A DNA stretch of 64,000 nt from Pleodorina starrii (Eukaryota > Chlorophyta > Chlorophyceae > Chlamydomonadales > Volvocaceae). Below, in pieces: positions 29,298 to 38,393 of this stretch. The stretch is from contig BRXU01000063.1 of the NCBI GenBank assembly GCA_030267565.1, positions 156,701-220,700 of the forward strand, given 5' to 3'. The notes below the pieces were generated by a model. That model worked only from the letters and a program-made list of their open reading frames with translations. It was not told where the DNA came from and did not search any database. The position numbers and the translations under genes are program-made. Within the stretch, counting starts at the first letter, position 1; every line of letters begins with the position of its first letter.

Positions 29298-30686
29298 TCA
29301 GCCGCGCACGGTGGGCGCCTCCTGCTCGGCGGGCGCCTGCGGGTGCCCGGCGAGCTCCTCCACCCGGTGCTCGGCCTCCTCCAGCCCGCGCTGGTGGGGC
29401 ACCACGAGGGTGACCAGCGCACCGAGCAGGGCCACGCCGGCGAAGACGTAGAACGCCTGGGGGCCGCCGAAGCCGGCCGCGGCGAGCCAGCCGCCGATGA
29501 TCGGGCCGAAGATGCCGCCGAACCGGCCCATGCTCGCGCAGAACGCCACGCCGGCGGCCCGGGCGTTGGTGGTGTAGTAGTTCGACTGGAACCCGTAGAC
29601 CAGGACCTGGGTGCCGATGGTGCCCACGCCGGCCACGGCGATGAAGAGGAACAGCAGCGGCAGCGGGAAGCTGAAGGTCATCAGGACCAGGGCGATCGCG
29701 GCCAGCGCGAAGGTCGTGGCGATCATCCGCTGCGGCCCGGTGCGGTCCGCGAGGCGGGAGGCCAGCAGACCGCCGACCAAGGCGGAGCCGTTGAGCACGA
29801 GGACGAAGTAGAGCGGGCTGATGCTGTGGCCGTAGCCGTTCATGATGACGGCGAGCCAGGTGTTCAGTCCGTAGGTGAGCAGCAGGCCGCAGAAGGACAT
29901 GAAGCCCAGCAGGATCGAGGCCAGGGCGAACTGCCTGGAGAACACGGCCGCGTAGCCGGTCCTGCGCGGTGCGGCCCCCACCGTCTGGATGACCTGCTCC
30001 TCGATCAGCGGGACGCCGGTCCGGAGGGCGACGGCCTCGGCCCGCTCGGTCTCGCCGCGGGTGAGCAGCCAGCGCGGGGACTCGGGGAGCTTCCACAGCA
30101 TGAGCGGGACGAGCAGGAGGAGGGGGAGGGCCCCGATCATGAAGAGCCCGCGCCAGCTCAGGTCGGCGAGGAAGGCGATGCCCACGAGGGCGGCGAAGAC
30201 GCCGCCGGCGGGGATGCCGGAGTAGACGATGCCGTTGTAGAACTGGCGGCGGCCGGCGGGGGCGAACTCGGCCATGGTGGCGCCGGCGGTGGCGATCACG
30301 AGGCCGAGGCCGATGCCGGTGAGGAAGCGCATCGCGCCGAAGGCCAGCACGCTGGTGGTGAGCGCGGTGACGAACATGCCCACGGAGAACCAGGCGACAC
30401 CGGTGATCAGCAGCCGGCGGCGGCCGAAGAAGTCGCCGATGGCCCCGCAGACGAGCGAGCCGATGAGCACGCCGATGAGGGCGTAGGAGCCCACCAGGCC
30501 GGCGACGGCCGGCTCCAGGGTCCCGATCTGGGTGGGGTCGGCGAGCAGGCCCGGCAGGACCACGCCGTAGATGACGAGGTCGTAGCCGTCGAAGAGCAGG
30601 GCGAGGCAGATGATGAACGCCACGAAGCGGGCGGTCCTCTGCTCGAGCAGCGGGTTCTCCGCGATGATGGTGTGTGGTTGGGTCAT
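29298..30686 (-). CDS. MFS transporter, aromatic acid:H+ symporter (AAHS) type
   Basis: A 462-residue transporter with 12 predicted membrane helices. The first-helix motif LLFDGYDLVIYGVVLPGLL (DGxD) and the loop GAIGDFFGRRRLLI are characteristic of the AAHS branch (benzoate, 4-hydroxybenzoate, protocatechuate carriers); LPESPRWLLTRG closes the N-terminal half. The ATG at 30686 fits the family start; the open frame extends to 30834. No aromatic-degradation genes are nearby, so the substrate is open. A CRP-like site lies about 95 bp upstream. Confidence 0.85.
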   Translation of the reverse strand: MTQPHTIIAENPLLEQRTARFVAFIICLALLFDGYDLVIYGVVLPGLLADPTQIGTLEPAVAGLVGSYALIGVLIGSLVCGAIGDFFGRRRLLITGVAWFSVGMFVTALTTSVLAFGAMRFLTGIGLGLVIATAGATMAEFAPAGRRQFYNGIVYSGIPAGGVFAALVGIAFLADLSWRGLFMIGALPLLLLVPLMLWKLPESPRWLLTRGETERAEAVALRTGVPLIEEQVIQTVGAAPRRTGYAAVFSRQFALASILLGFMSFCGLLLTYGLNTWLAVIMNGYGHSISPLYFVLVLNGSALVGGLLASRLADRTGPQRMIATTFALAAIALVLMTFSFPLPLLFLFIAVAGVGTIGTQVLVYGFQSNYYTTNARAAGVAFCASMGRFGGIFGPIIGGWLAAAGFGGPQAFYVFAGVALLGALVTLVVPHQRGLEEAEHRVEELAGHPQAPAEQEAPTVRG

Positions 30687-30779
30687 GTTCCCCGGGACCT
30701 CTCTGGGCAGCGCGTGGACAAGGCAGGAAGCGGGGGAGACCGGCGGTGCGTCCCCTGGCTGCGTCCAGCCTGGCAGAGC

Positions 30780-30795
30780 TGTGATCCGGGTCATA
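30780..30795 (-). promoter_or_regulatory. CRP/GlxR-like site upstream of the MFS gene
   Basis: TGTGATCCGGGTCATA fits TGTGA-N6-TCACA at 8 of 10 half-site positions. Confidence 0.35.
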
Positions 30796-30880
30796 TGAGG
30801 CAAAGACCCAGGGATCCACCAGGGGGTGATTCACATGTCTGAGGTATTGATGTCCTCGATCGGGTCTGTTGCGGATATGA

Positions 30881-30916
30881 GTCCGGGCCCGTCGTCCGCA
30901 GACGACGGGCCCGGAC
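30881..30916 (-). terminator. 16-bp perfect stem terminating the ABC operon
   Basis: GTCCGGGCCCGTCGTC (30881-30896), loop of 4 nt, and its exact complement (30901-30916), 10 bp after the ATPase stop. Confidence 0.8.
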
Positions 30917-30925
30917 CGCGCCGGG

Positions 30926-31229
30926 TCACTGCTCCGGGGCCTGCACCTGCGTGGGGTTGAGCACGCGGGAGAGGAACGCCTGGGTGCGGGGCTCGCGGGG
31001 GTGGCGGATCACCTCGGCGGCGGGGCCCTCCTCGACGACCACCCCGCCGTCCATGAACACCACCTTGTCGGCGACGTCGCGGGCGAACTCCATCTCGTGG
31101 GTGACCACGAGCATGGTCATGCCCTCGGCGGCGAGGTTGCGCATGATGGCCAGGACGTCGCCCACCGTCTCGGGGTCGAGGGCGGAGGTCGGCTCGTCGA
31201 AGAGCATGAGGGACGGGTCCATCGACAGG

Positions 31230-31264
<35 letters not shown>

Positions 31265-31747
31265 GGAGAGCTGGTCGGGGTAGTTGTCCGCCTTCTCGGC
31301 CAGGCCCACGCGCTCCAGGTTGCCGCGGGCGATCCGCTCGGCCTCGGCGCGGTCCCGCTTGAGCACCTTGAGCTGGGCCACGGTGCAGTTCTCGAGCACG
31401 TTCAGGTGCGGGAACAGGTTGAACTGCTGGAAGACCATGCCCACGTGCCGGCGCATCCGGTCGACGTCGGCCTCGGAGTCGGTGACCTCGAAGTCGCCGA
31501 TCGTGATCCGCCCCTGCTGGGGGGTCTCGAGCAGGTTGACGCAGCGCAGCAGCGTGGACTTGCCGGAGCCGGAGGGGCCGATGAGGCAGACCACCTGGCC
31601 GGCGCCGACGCTGAGGGAGATGCCCTTGAGGACCTCGAGGGAGCCGTAGGACTTGTGCAGGCCCTCGACGACGACGGAGGCCGCGTCCGCGAGGCCGTCG
31701 GCGCCGCCGGGCCCGGACCGGGGAGTGGGGGAGGATGCAGTGCTCAC
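30926..31747 (-). CDS. polar amino acid ABC transporter, ATP-binding subunit
   Basis: A 273-residue ATPase of the GlnQ/HisP family energising the permease encoded just upstream. Walker [14 protein letters not shown] is near residue 55, the Q-loop in [16 protein letters not shown], the signature [15 protein letters not shown], Walker [12 protein letters not shown] and switch VVTHEMEF. The first ~25 residues are a variable Ser/Gly-rich extension. It is the last gene of a three-gene minus-strand operon, 10 bp after the permease, and is followed by a perfect hairpin. Confidence 0.95.
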
Positions 31748-31757
31748 AGTCAGGCTC

Positions 31758-32552
31758 CTAGGACTTCTTCATGCGGTCGGTCTTGGACTCGAAGCGGCGG
31801 GTCAGGATGCCCAGGGGCACCGTGATGATGAGGTAGCAGACACCCGCCACCACCAGCGGCGTGAGCCCCGCCCCGGCACCGGAGATGGCCTCGCGGCCGT
31901 ACTTGGTGAGCTCGTACTGGCCCACGCCCATGCCCAGCAGGTAGACCAGCGACGAGTCCTTGGTCAGCAGGATCACCTCGTTGGTCAGCGGGGGCAGCAC
32001 GATCCGCAGCGCCTGCGGGATGACGATCGTGACCATGGCCCGGGCGTGGGACATGCCCAGGGAGCGCGCGGCCTCGTACTGGCCCTTCGGCACGGCCTGC
32101 AGACCCGCCCGCAGGGACTCCGCGATGTAGGCGGCGGCCACGAGGCCCAGGGCGATCATCACCGTGACGTAGTGGTTGAAGCGGAAGCCGAAGGCCAGCG
32201 GGATGCCGTAGCCGAAGGCGAGGAAGACCAGCAGGGCGGGCACGCCGCGGAAGAACTCGATGTAGATCGTGGCCAGCCACCGGTAGGGCGCCACGGACGA
32301 GAGCTTCATGAGCGCGAGCACCACACCGCCGGTGAGGCCGACCACGAAGCCGAGGAGCGTGTAGATGAGCGTGTTCTTCAGCGCGACCACGATGATGCCG
32401 GGGAACTGCTGGGCCGCGATGGCCGGGTTGAACACCTTCTCGACCAGCAGCGGCCAGTCGGCGACCGCAATGAGGGCGAGGACGACGAGGATCAGGACGG
32501 CGTACTGGACGCCGCGGGAGAGCCGTGCTCTCTGGTGCATGGTCATGGCCAT
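31758..32552 (-). CDS. polar amino acid ABC transporter, permease subunit
   Basis: A 264-residue His/Glu/Gln/Arg-type permease (HisM/GlnP family) with an N-terminal helix followed by the five-helix core. [15 protein letters not shown] starts the core and [20 protein letters not shown] carries the EAA coupling loop. The ATG at 32552 is given, but ATGs at 32546 and 32540 are equally possible. It lies between the binding-protein and ATPase genes. The transported amino acid cannot be named from sequence. Confidence 0.93.
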   Translation of the reverse strand: MAMTMHQRARLSRGVQYAVLILVVLALIAVADWPLLVEKVFNPAIAAQQFPGIIVVALKNTLIYTLLGFVVGLTGGVVLALMKLSSVAPYRWLATIYIEFFRGVPALLVFLAFGYGIPLAFGFRFNHYVTVMIALGLVAAAYIAESLRAGLQAVPKGQYEAARSLGMSHARAMVTIVIPQALRIVLPPLTNEVILLTKDSSLVYLLGMGVGQYELTKYGREAISGAGAGLTPLVVAGVCYLIITVPLGILTRRFESKTDRMKKS

Positions 32553-32628
32553 GGGTTGGTCCGTTCTGGGTGGTACGGGTGGGACGGTGACGGGGCCGGC
32601 GTCCCGGGTGCGGGTCGCCGGCCCCGGG

Positions 32629-33474
32629 TCAGTTCTCCTGGACGGGGATCCACGTCTCGACGATCTTCTCGAGCGTGCCGTCCTCCTCGATGCGGTCCAG
32701 GGTGGCGTCGACCGCGCCGAGCATCGCCTCGTCGCCCTTCGCCACGGCCACGCCGAGCTGGTCGTCGAGGTCGGCGGTCTCCTGCACCACGAAGTCCGGG
32801 TCGTCCTGGGCGTGCTGGGCGATCGCCGTGACGTCGTCGAGCACCGCGTCCACGCTCCCGGTGCTGAGCCCGGTGAACAGCGTGGTGGCGTCCTCGAACT
32901 GGACGGCGTTGAGGCCGAGCTCCCGGGCCTGGGTCTCGCCGACCGTGCCCTGCATGACCCCGACCCGCACCTGCTCCTCGCGGGCGGCGTCGATGGAGTC
33001 GACCCCGTCCTCCCCGTCGGTCACGAGGCCGACCTCGTTGTCGTAGTAGGGGTCGGAGAAGTCCATTACCGTCCGCCGCTCCTCGGTGATGGACAGGGCG
33101 GAGATCGCGACGTCGCACTGGTCGGTCTCGAGGGCCGCGCCGGACTGGATCGACTCGAAGGCGAGCGTGACGTTCTTCATCTCCACGCCGAGGTCCTCGG
33201 CGATCTCCCGGCCGAGGTCCATGTCGAGGCCGACCATCTCGCCGCCCTCCTCCATCTCGAACGGCGGGTAGTTGGACTCCGAGCACACGGTGAGGAACCC
33301 GGGCTCCACCAGGGCCACGGCCGAGGACGCGGTGGCCCCCGCGGTCTCCCCGCCGCCGTCCGCGGCCTCCCCGGAGGGGCTCTCGGACGTGCAGGCGGTC
33401 AGGGCGAGGGCGGCGATCGCGGACAGCGCCGCCAGCGCGTGCGCGCGGGACGGGCGGGTCGTCGGACGGGGCAT
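32629..33474 (-). CDS. polar amino acid ABC transporter, lipoprotein substrate-binding subunit
   Basis: A 281-residue SBP_bac_3 protein. A signal peptide with lipobox ALTACTSE anchors it to the membrane; after a Gly/Ala-rich linker come CSESNYPPFEM (ligand pocket start), LDMDLGREIAEDLG, CDVAISALSITEERR (the conserved substrate Arg region) and MDFSDPYY. The ATG at 33474 has GGAGGAA 8 nt upstream; the longer frame to 33570 is an Arg/Pro-rich extension. A TATCCT box on the same strand at 33577-33572 may be the operon promoter. First gene of the operon. Confidence 0.93.
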   Translation of the reverse strand: MPRPTTRPSRAHALAALSAIAALALTACTSESPSGEAADGGGETAGATASSAVALVEPGFLTVCSESNYPPFEMEEGGEMVGLDMDLGREIAEDLGVEMKNVTLAFESIQSGAALETDQCDVAISALSITEERRTVMDFSDPYYDNEVGLVTDGEDGVDSIDAAREEQVRVGVMQGTVGETQARELGLNAVQFEDATTLFTGLSTGSVDAVLDDVTAIAQHAQDDPDFVVQETADLDDQLGVAVAKGDEAMLGAVDATLDRIEEDGTLEKIVETWIPVQEN

Positions 33475-33598
33475 GCGGGGTTCCTCCGGTGGGAGCAGTG
33501 GTCGTCGGCGCGGACGGGCCGGGCGCGGGGCCGGCCCTGCGGGGCGGTGGCCCCGCGCGTGTTCGGGCACCAGGATACGGTGCGAGCCCGGCTCCGGC

Positions 33599-35062
33599 TC
33601 AGCCGGCGGACAGGCCCGGGGCGGGCACGAGGCGCTCCGGGGCCCCGCCGGCCCGCTGCCCCAGGGCCTGGAGCATCGGCCGCAGCTTCGCCCAGGTCTC
33701 GGCCAGCTCGGACTCGGGGTCGGAGGCGGCCACGATGCCGCACCCGGCGTAGAGCCGCACCGTGCGCTCGTCCTCCTGCACCGCCCCGCGCAGGGCGATG
33801 CCCCAGTCCCCGTTGCCGGCCGCGTCGAGCCAGCCGACGGGGCCCGCGTAGAGTCCCCGGTCCATCTGCTCGAGCTCCGGGATGGCGGCGGCGGCCACCG
33901 CCGTGGGCGTCCCGCACACCGCGGCGGTGGGGTGCAGGGCCTCGGCGAGCTCGAGGGAGGACGGCGGGTCCCCGGCCGGGCCCGGGCGCAGCGCGGCGGT
34001 GACGTCCGAGGCGAGGTGCCACACGTTGGGCAGCTCGAGGATGAACGGCTCCGGGGAGGTCGTGACGGCGTCGGTGTAGGGGGCCAGCGACGCCTCGAGG
34101 GAGTCGATCGCGAACCCGTGCTCGTGCTGCTGCTTCTCGGACTCGCCGAGCACCCGCGCGGCGTACTCGTGCGGGTCCTCGTCCGGGGGCGCGGCGTCCC
34201 GGTCCAGGGTGCCGGCGAGGACCCGGGCGTGGGCCACGCCGTCGAGGACCCGCACCAGCATCTCGGGGGTGGCCCCCATGAGCCGGCCCGCGCCCGCGGG
34301 GTCCCCGCCGAGGCCTACGCAGTACGTCCAGCACTGCTCGTAGCGCCGGGCGAGGTCCCGCACCACGGCCACGGCATCGAGCGGGGCGTCCGTGCGCGCC
34401 ACGACGTCCCGGGCCAGGACCAGCTTCTCCATCCGGCCGGAGCGGATGCGCTCGACGCCCTCGCGCACCGCCTCCGTCCACTCGTGCTCGCCCAGGGCCC
34501 CGGAGGACAGCCGGACCACGGCCGGCGCCGCGGGCGGCCCGCTCGCGGCGGGCGGGCGCCCGGGGGCGGAGCCGATCCGGCGCAGCCAGGCGGCCGCGAC
34601 GTCGTCGGCGCCAAGCGCGAAGGGGGTCCCGGGGACCACGGCCACCACGAGGGTCGCCCACGCGACGTCGCCCCGGCGGCCCACGAGCAGCTCCGGGACC
34701 ACGAGCCCGGAGTCCACGGCGGAGGCGGTCGCGAACGTGAACGCGCCGAAGGCGGCCAGCCCGGTCCCGGGCACTCCCACGCGGTCCTCGATCACGGCCG
34801 CGCCGACCAGGTCGTCCCACCACACGCGGGCCGCCGTGAACCGGTCCGCGCCGCGCACCGTGTGCTCGGCGGCCCGGCCCCAGGCCACGAGTCCGCGCCC
34901 GTCCACCGTCCAGGTGAGCAGCTCCGGTCCGGCGAGCAGGTCCCGCAGGTCCGGGGCGGCCGCGGGGTCCGCGCCCAGCGCGGACAGCGGCACCGTCAGG
35001 GCGTGCAGCACGGGGACCGGCGGGGCGGCTGCGGGGTCGGCGGCGGGGGCGGTGGGAGACAT
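33599..35062 (-). CDS. menF: isochorismate synthase MenF
   Basis: Converts chorismate to isochorismate for menaquinone. The 487-residue protein has a variable N-terminal half and the chorismate-binding domain: [10 protein letters not shown] near residue 257, FIGATPE-like [60 protein letters not shown], and a C-terminal WAKLRPML. The KLVLAR and HPTAAVCG motifs point to isochorismate rather than anthranilate synthase. TAGACT ends 8 nt before the ATG (leaderless). It is divergent from menG across 137 bp. Confidence 0.93.
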   Translation of the reverse strand: MSPTAPAADPAAAPPVPVLHALTVPLSALGADPAAAPDLRDLLAGPELLTWTVDGRGLVAWGRAAEHTVRGADRFTAARVWWDDLVGAAVIEDRVGVPGTGLAAFGAFTFATASAVDSGLVVPELLVGRRGDVAWATLVVAVVPGTPFALGADDVAAAWLRRIGSAPGRPPAASGPPAAPAVVRLSSGALGEHEWTEAVREGVERIRSGRMEKLVLARDVVARTDAPLDAVAVVRDLARRYEQCWTYCVGLGGDPAGAGRLMGATPEMLVRVLDGVAHARVLAGTLDRDAAPPDEDPHEYAARVLGESEKQQHEHGFAIDSLEASLAPYTDAVTTSPEPFILELPNVWHLASDVTAALRPGPAGDPPSSLELAEALHPTAAVCGTPTAVAAAAIPELEQMDRGLYAGPVGWLDAAGNGDWGIALRGAVQEDERTVRLYAGCGIVAASDPESELAETWAKLRPMLQALGQRAGGAPERLVPAPGLSAG

Positions 35063-35070
35063 CGCCCCCC

Positions 35071-35076
35071 AGTCTA
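35071..35076 (-). promoter_or_regulatory. -10 box TAGACT of leaderless menF
   Basis: The box is separated from the menF ATG by 8 nt of GC; no ribosome site is present. Confidence 0.6.
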
Positions 35077-35187
35077 GGCCGACCGCCGGACAGCCCCCGG
35101 TCCCGCTCCCGCGGGCGGGGCCGCCGGGAGGGCGTCCGGGGCGGGCGCCGGGGGAGGGGCCCGGGCGGGGGCGTCGGAGCGAGGTGC

Positions 35188-35193
35188 GACAAT
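35188..35193 (+). promoter_or_regulatory. extended -10 (TGCGACAAT) of leaderless menG
   Basis: GACAAT ends 6 nt before the menG GTG; the upstream TG gives an extended -10. Confidence 0.55.
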
Positions 35194-35199
35194 GACCGG

Positions 35200-35913
35200 G
35201 TGAACCGAGCAGACCTGTCCAAGCAGCCGCACGAAGTCTCCGCCATGTTCGACGACGTGGCGCCCCGCTACGACCTCGTCAACGACATCCTCTCGCTGGG
35301 GCGGACCCGCGGCTGGCGCAGGGTCGTCGCGGAGGCCGTCGGCGCCGTCCCGGGGGAGAAGGTCCTCGACCTCGCCGCCGGGACCGGGACCTCGTCCGAG
35401 CCGTACGCGGACGCAGGCGTCGACGTCGTGGCCGCGGACCTCTCGCTCGGGATGCTCGAGGTGGGCCGCGCCCGCCGCCCGGACATCGAGTTCGTGCAGG
35501 CCGACGCCACCCGGCTGCCGTTCGCGGACGCGTCCTTCGACGCCGTGACCATCTCCTTCGGGCTGCGCAACATCCAGGACTACCGCCGCGCGCTCGCCGA
35601 GATGCTGCGGGTCGCCCGGCCGGGCGGGCGGCTCGTGATCTGCGAGTTCTCGACCCCCACGGCCGCCCCGCTGCGCACCGTCTACACGGAGTACCTCATG
35701 AAGGCGCTGCCGGGGATCGCCGCGCGCGCGGCGTCCAACCCGGAGGCCTACCGGTACCTCGCGGAGTCCATCGCGGCGTGGCCGGACCAGGAGGACCTCG
35801 CCGCCGAGATCCTCGCGGCCGGCTGGACCGGCGTGCAGTACCGCAACCTCACCGGCGGCATCGTGGCCGTGCACCGGGCCGTCAAGCCCGCCGCGGACGC
35901 CCCCGCCCGATGA
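35200..35913 (+). CDS. menG: demethylmenaquinone methyltransferase MenG/UbiE
   Basis: SAM-dependent C-methylation of demethylmenaquinone, the final ring modification. The 237-residue protein shows [19 protein letters not shown], motif [11 protein letters not shown], the acidic motif [13 protein letters not shown], and the UbiE signature [16 protein letters not shown] followed by [14 protein letters not shown]. The GTG start at 35200 is leaderless by position. Its stop overlaps the reductase ATG (ATGA), coupling the two genes. Confidence 0.96.
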   Translation: MNRADLSKQPHEVSAMFDDVAPRYDLVNDILSLGRTRGWRRVVAEAVGAVPGEKVLDLAAGTGTSSEPYADAGVDVVAADLSLGMLEVGRARRPDIEFVQADATRLPFADASFDAVTISFGLRNIQDYRRALAEMLRVARPGGRLVICEFSTPTAAPLRTVYTEYLMKALPGIAARAASNPEAYRYLAESIAAWPDQEDLAAEILAAGWTGVQYRNLTGGIVAVHRAVKPAADAPAR

Positions 35914-37205
35914 GGGCCCTCGTCCTCGGCGGCGGCCCTGCCGGCGCCACGGCCGGGTACTGGCTCGCGGCGCACGGGATCGAGGTCACCGTCCTGGAGA
36001 AGACCGCGTTCCCGCGGGAGAAGGTCTGCGGCGACGGGCTGACCCCGCGCGCCGTGCGCGAGATGCGGCTCATGGGCCTCCCGCACGGGCCCGAGCTCGG
36101 CTACGCCCGCAACCGGGGGCTGCGGCTCGTGGCCCGCGAGCGCAGCGTCGAGGTGCCGTGGCCCGAGCTGAGCGACTTCCCGCCCTACGGGCTCGTGCGC
36201 ACCCGGCTGGGCTTCGACGAGCACCTGGCCGGGCACGCCCGCGCCGCCGGGGCCCGGGTGCTCGAGCGCCGGGCCGTGACCGGGGTGCTCCGCGACGGCT
36301 CCGGCCGGGTCGTCGGCGCCCGCGCCAACGTCCTCGACGCCGCCGGGCGGCGCACCGGCGAGACCGAGGAGCACCGGGCGGACGTCGTGCTCGCGGCCGA
36401 CGGCAACTCCTCCCGCACCGCGGTGTCCGCCGGGCTGCACAAGCGGGACGACCGCCCGATGGGGGTGGCGGTGCGCGCCTACTTCGAGTCCCCGCGCTCG
36501 GACCTGGACTGGATGGAGGGCTGGCTCGAGCTCACCGACGGCACCGACCCGCAGCGGGCGCTGCTGCCGGGCTACGGCTGGGTCTTCGGCGTCGGGGACG
36601 GCACCGCCAACGTGGGACTCGGGATCCTGGACACCTCCCCGGCGTTCGGGGCCCTGGACTACCGGAAGGTGCTCGCGGACTGGACCGCGTCCATGCCCGC
36701 CGAGTGGACGTTCGACGAGGAGCACCGCCGCGGCCGCGTGCTCGGCGCGGCCCTGCCGATGGCCTTCAACCGCACGCCGCACCACGTCCCGGGGATGCTG
36801 CTGCTGGGCGACGCCGCGGGCCTCGTCTCCCCGTTCAACGGGGAGGGCATCTCCAACGCGATGGAGTCCGCCCGCTACGCCGCCGAGCACGTCGTGGCGG
36901 CCGCGGCCGCCAACGGCCCCGCCCAGCGGGAGCTCGTGCTCGCCGGCTACCCCGACCGGGTCCGGCAGGAGTGGGGCGCGCACTTCACCCAGGGCCGGGT
37001 CCTGGCCCAGCTCATCGGCAGCCCCGCCGTGATGAAGGCGGCCGTGCGCACCGGCATGGCCGTGCCCGCGCTGATGCGCTTCGTGGTCCGGGTCATGACG
37101 GAGCTCTCCGACCGCCCCGCCGCCACGTGGGAGGACCGGGTGGTCTCCCTCCTGGACGCCCTGACGCCCGCGACCGGCAACACCCGCCCCCCGAAAACTC
37201 GCTAG
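35910..37205 (+). CDS. menJ: geranylgeranyl reductase-family FAD protein, probable menaquinone reductase MenJ
   Basis: A flavoprotein of 431 residues: ADP-binding [15 protein letters not shown] at the N-terminus, [13 protein letters not shown] (PxxYxWxFP-family substrate region), and FAD-phosphate motif [17 protein letters not shown] near residue 305. The family saturates isoprenoid double bonds. In mycobacteria the homologue MenJ reduces one unit of the menaquinone side chain and lies near menG and a polyprenyl synthase gene, the same arrangement as here, so a menaquinone role is likely. It overlaps menG by 4 bp. Chlorophyll-type reduction is excluded by context only. Confidence 0.85.
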   Translation: MRALVLGGGPAGATAGYWLAAHGIEVTVLEKTAFPREKVCGDGLTPRAVREMRLMGLPHGPELGYARNRGLRLVARERSVEVPWPELSDFPPYGLVRTRLGFDEHLAGHARAAGARVLERRAVTGVLRDGSGRVVGARANVLDAAGRRTGETEEHRADVVLAADGNSSRTAVSAGLHKRDDRPMGVAVRAYFESPRSDLDWMEGWLELTDGTDPQRALLPGYGWVFGVGDGTANVGLGILDTSPAFGALDYRKVLADWTASMPAEWTFDEEHRRGRVLGAALPMAFNRTPHHVPGMLLLGDAAGLVSPFNGEGISNAMESARYAAEHVVAAAAANGPAQRELVLAGYPDRVRQEWGAHFTQGRVLAQLIGSPAVMKAAVRTGMAVPALMRFVVRVMTELSDRPAATWEDRVVSLLDALTPATGNTRPPKTR

Positions 37206-37216
37206 AGTGGTGGACC

Positions 37217-38284
37217 GTGACTGAATCCTCCTCCCCGAGCGCCGACGGCCCCGCCGCAGGTCCCGGCACCGATCAGGTGAGGCTGCCCGCCGGCTTCGAC
37301 CTCATCGCGTCCGACGACCGGCTGGGCCCGGTCGTGCTCGGGTCGCTGGCCCGGATCGAGGAGCGGCTCGACGAGGCGGTGCGCAGCGCCGACCACCTGG
37401 CCGACGTCACCTCCCGCCACCTGCTCCAGGCCGGGGGCAAGCGCGTGCGGCCCCTGCTGACCGTGCTGGCCGGGGAGATCGGCGGCGGCATCAACGACGC
37501 CGTCCTCGAGTCCGCGGCCGTCGTGGAGCTCACGCACCTGGCGACCCTCTACCACGACGACGTCATGGACTCCGCGCCGCTGCGCCGCGGCGTCGCGACC
37601 GCGCAGACCGTGTGGGGCAACTCGGTGGCCATCCTCACCGGCGACCTCATCTTCGCCCGCGCCTCCTCGATGGTCTCCGAGCTCGGCCAGCGGGCCCTCA
37701 AGATCCAGGCGGACACGTTCGAGCGGCTCGTGCTCGGCCAGCTGCACGAGACGGTCGGCCCCCGCGAGGGGCAGGACCCGCTGGAGCACTACCTCGACGT
37801 CCTCTCGGGCAAGACCGGCTCCCTCATCGCGGCGTGCGGACACTTCGGCGCGGTCCTGGCCGGGGCCGACCAGGACGTCGTGGACGTCATGGTCGAGTAC
37901 GGGGAGAAGGTCGGCATCGCCTTCCAGCTCGCCGACGACGTGATCGACGTGACCGGCGAGGACGAGGTCTCCGGGAAGTCCCCCGGCACCGACCTGCGCG
38001 AGGGGGTGCCCACCCTGCCGGTGCTCATCCTGCGCCGGATGGCGGGGGAGGGCGACGCCGACGCGGTGCGCGCCCTCGAGCACCTCGACTCCGACCTCAC
38101 CTCGGACGAGGCCCTGGCCCGGGCGGTGACCGCGGTCTCGGAGCACCGGGCCACCGAGGAGGCGTGGCGGATCGCCCGGCAGTGGGCCGACGAGGCCATC
38201 GCGTCCCTGGAGCCGCTGCCGGACACGGTGGCCAAGCGCGCGCTCGTGGCGTTCGCGCACGCCGTCGTCCACCGCGAGGCCTGA
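37217..38284 (+). CDS. all-trans polyprenyl diphosphate synthase (menaquinone side chain)
   Basis: A 355-residue chain-elongating prenyltransferase. First Asp-rich motif LYHDDVMD with downstream RRG, GGKRVRPLL (diphosphate-binding), LSGKTGSL, and second Asp-rich motif FQLADDVID. Bulky residues before the first motif are small or absent, consistent with a long product such as C35-C45, but the length cannot be fixed. The GTG at 37217 follows TAGAGT by 8 nt, giving it its own leaderless promoter right behind menJ. GrcC/HepT-like. Confidence 0.92.
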   Translation: MTESSSPSADGPAAGPGTDQVRLPAGFDLIASDDRLGPVVLGSLARIEERLDEAVRSADHLADVTSRHLLQAGGKRVRPLLTVLAGEIGGGINDAVLESAAVVELTHLATLYHDDVMDSAPLRRGVATAQTVWGNSVAILTGDLIFARASSMVSELGQRALKIQADTFERLVLGQLHETVGPREGQDPLEHYLDVLSGKTGSLIAACGHFGAVLAGADQDVVDVMVEYGEKVGIAFQLADDVIDVTGEDEVSGKSPGTDLREGVPTLPVLILRRMAGEGDADAVRALEHLDSDLTSDEALARAVTAVSEHRATEEAWRIARQWADEAIASLEPLPDTVAKRALVAFAHAVVHREA

Positions 38285-38393
38285 GCGAGCTCCGCACCGT
38301 ACGTCACGGGCCGTGGCGCCAGGTGTGGTTCCCGCGGTCCCACGGGCTAGCCTGTAGCCGTCCGCAGACCACTTCCCGCACCCGAGGACGACC

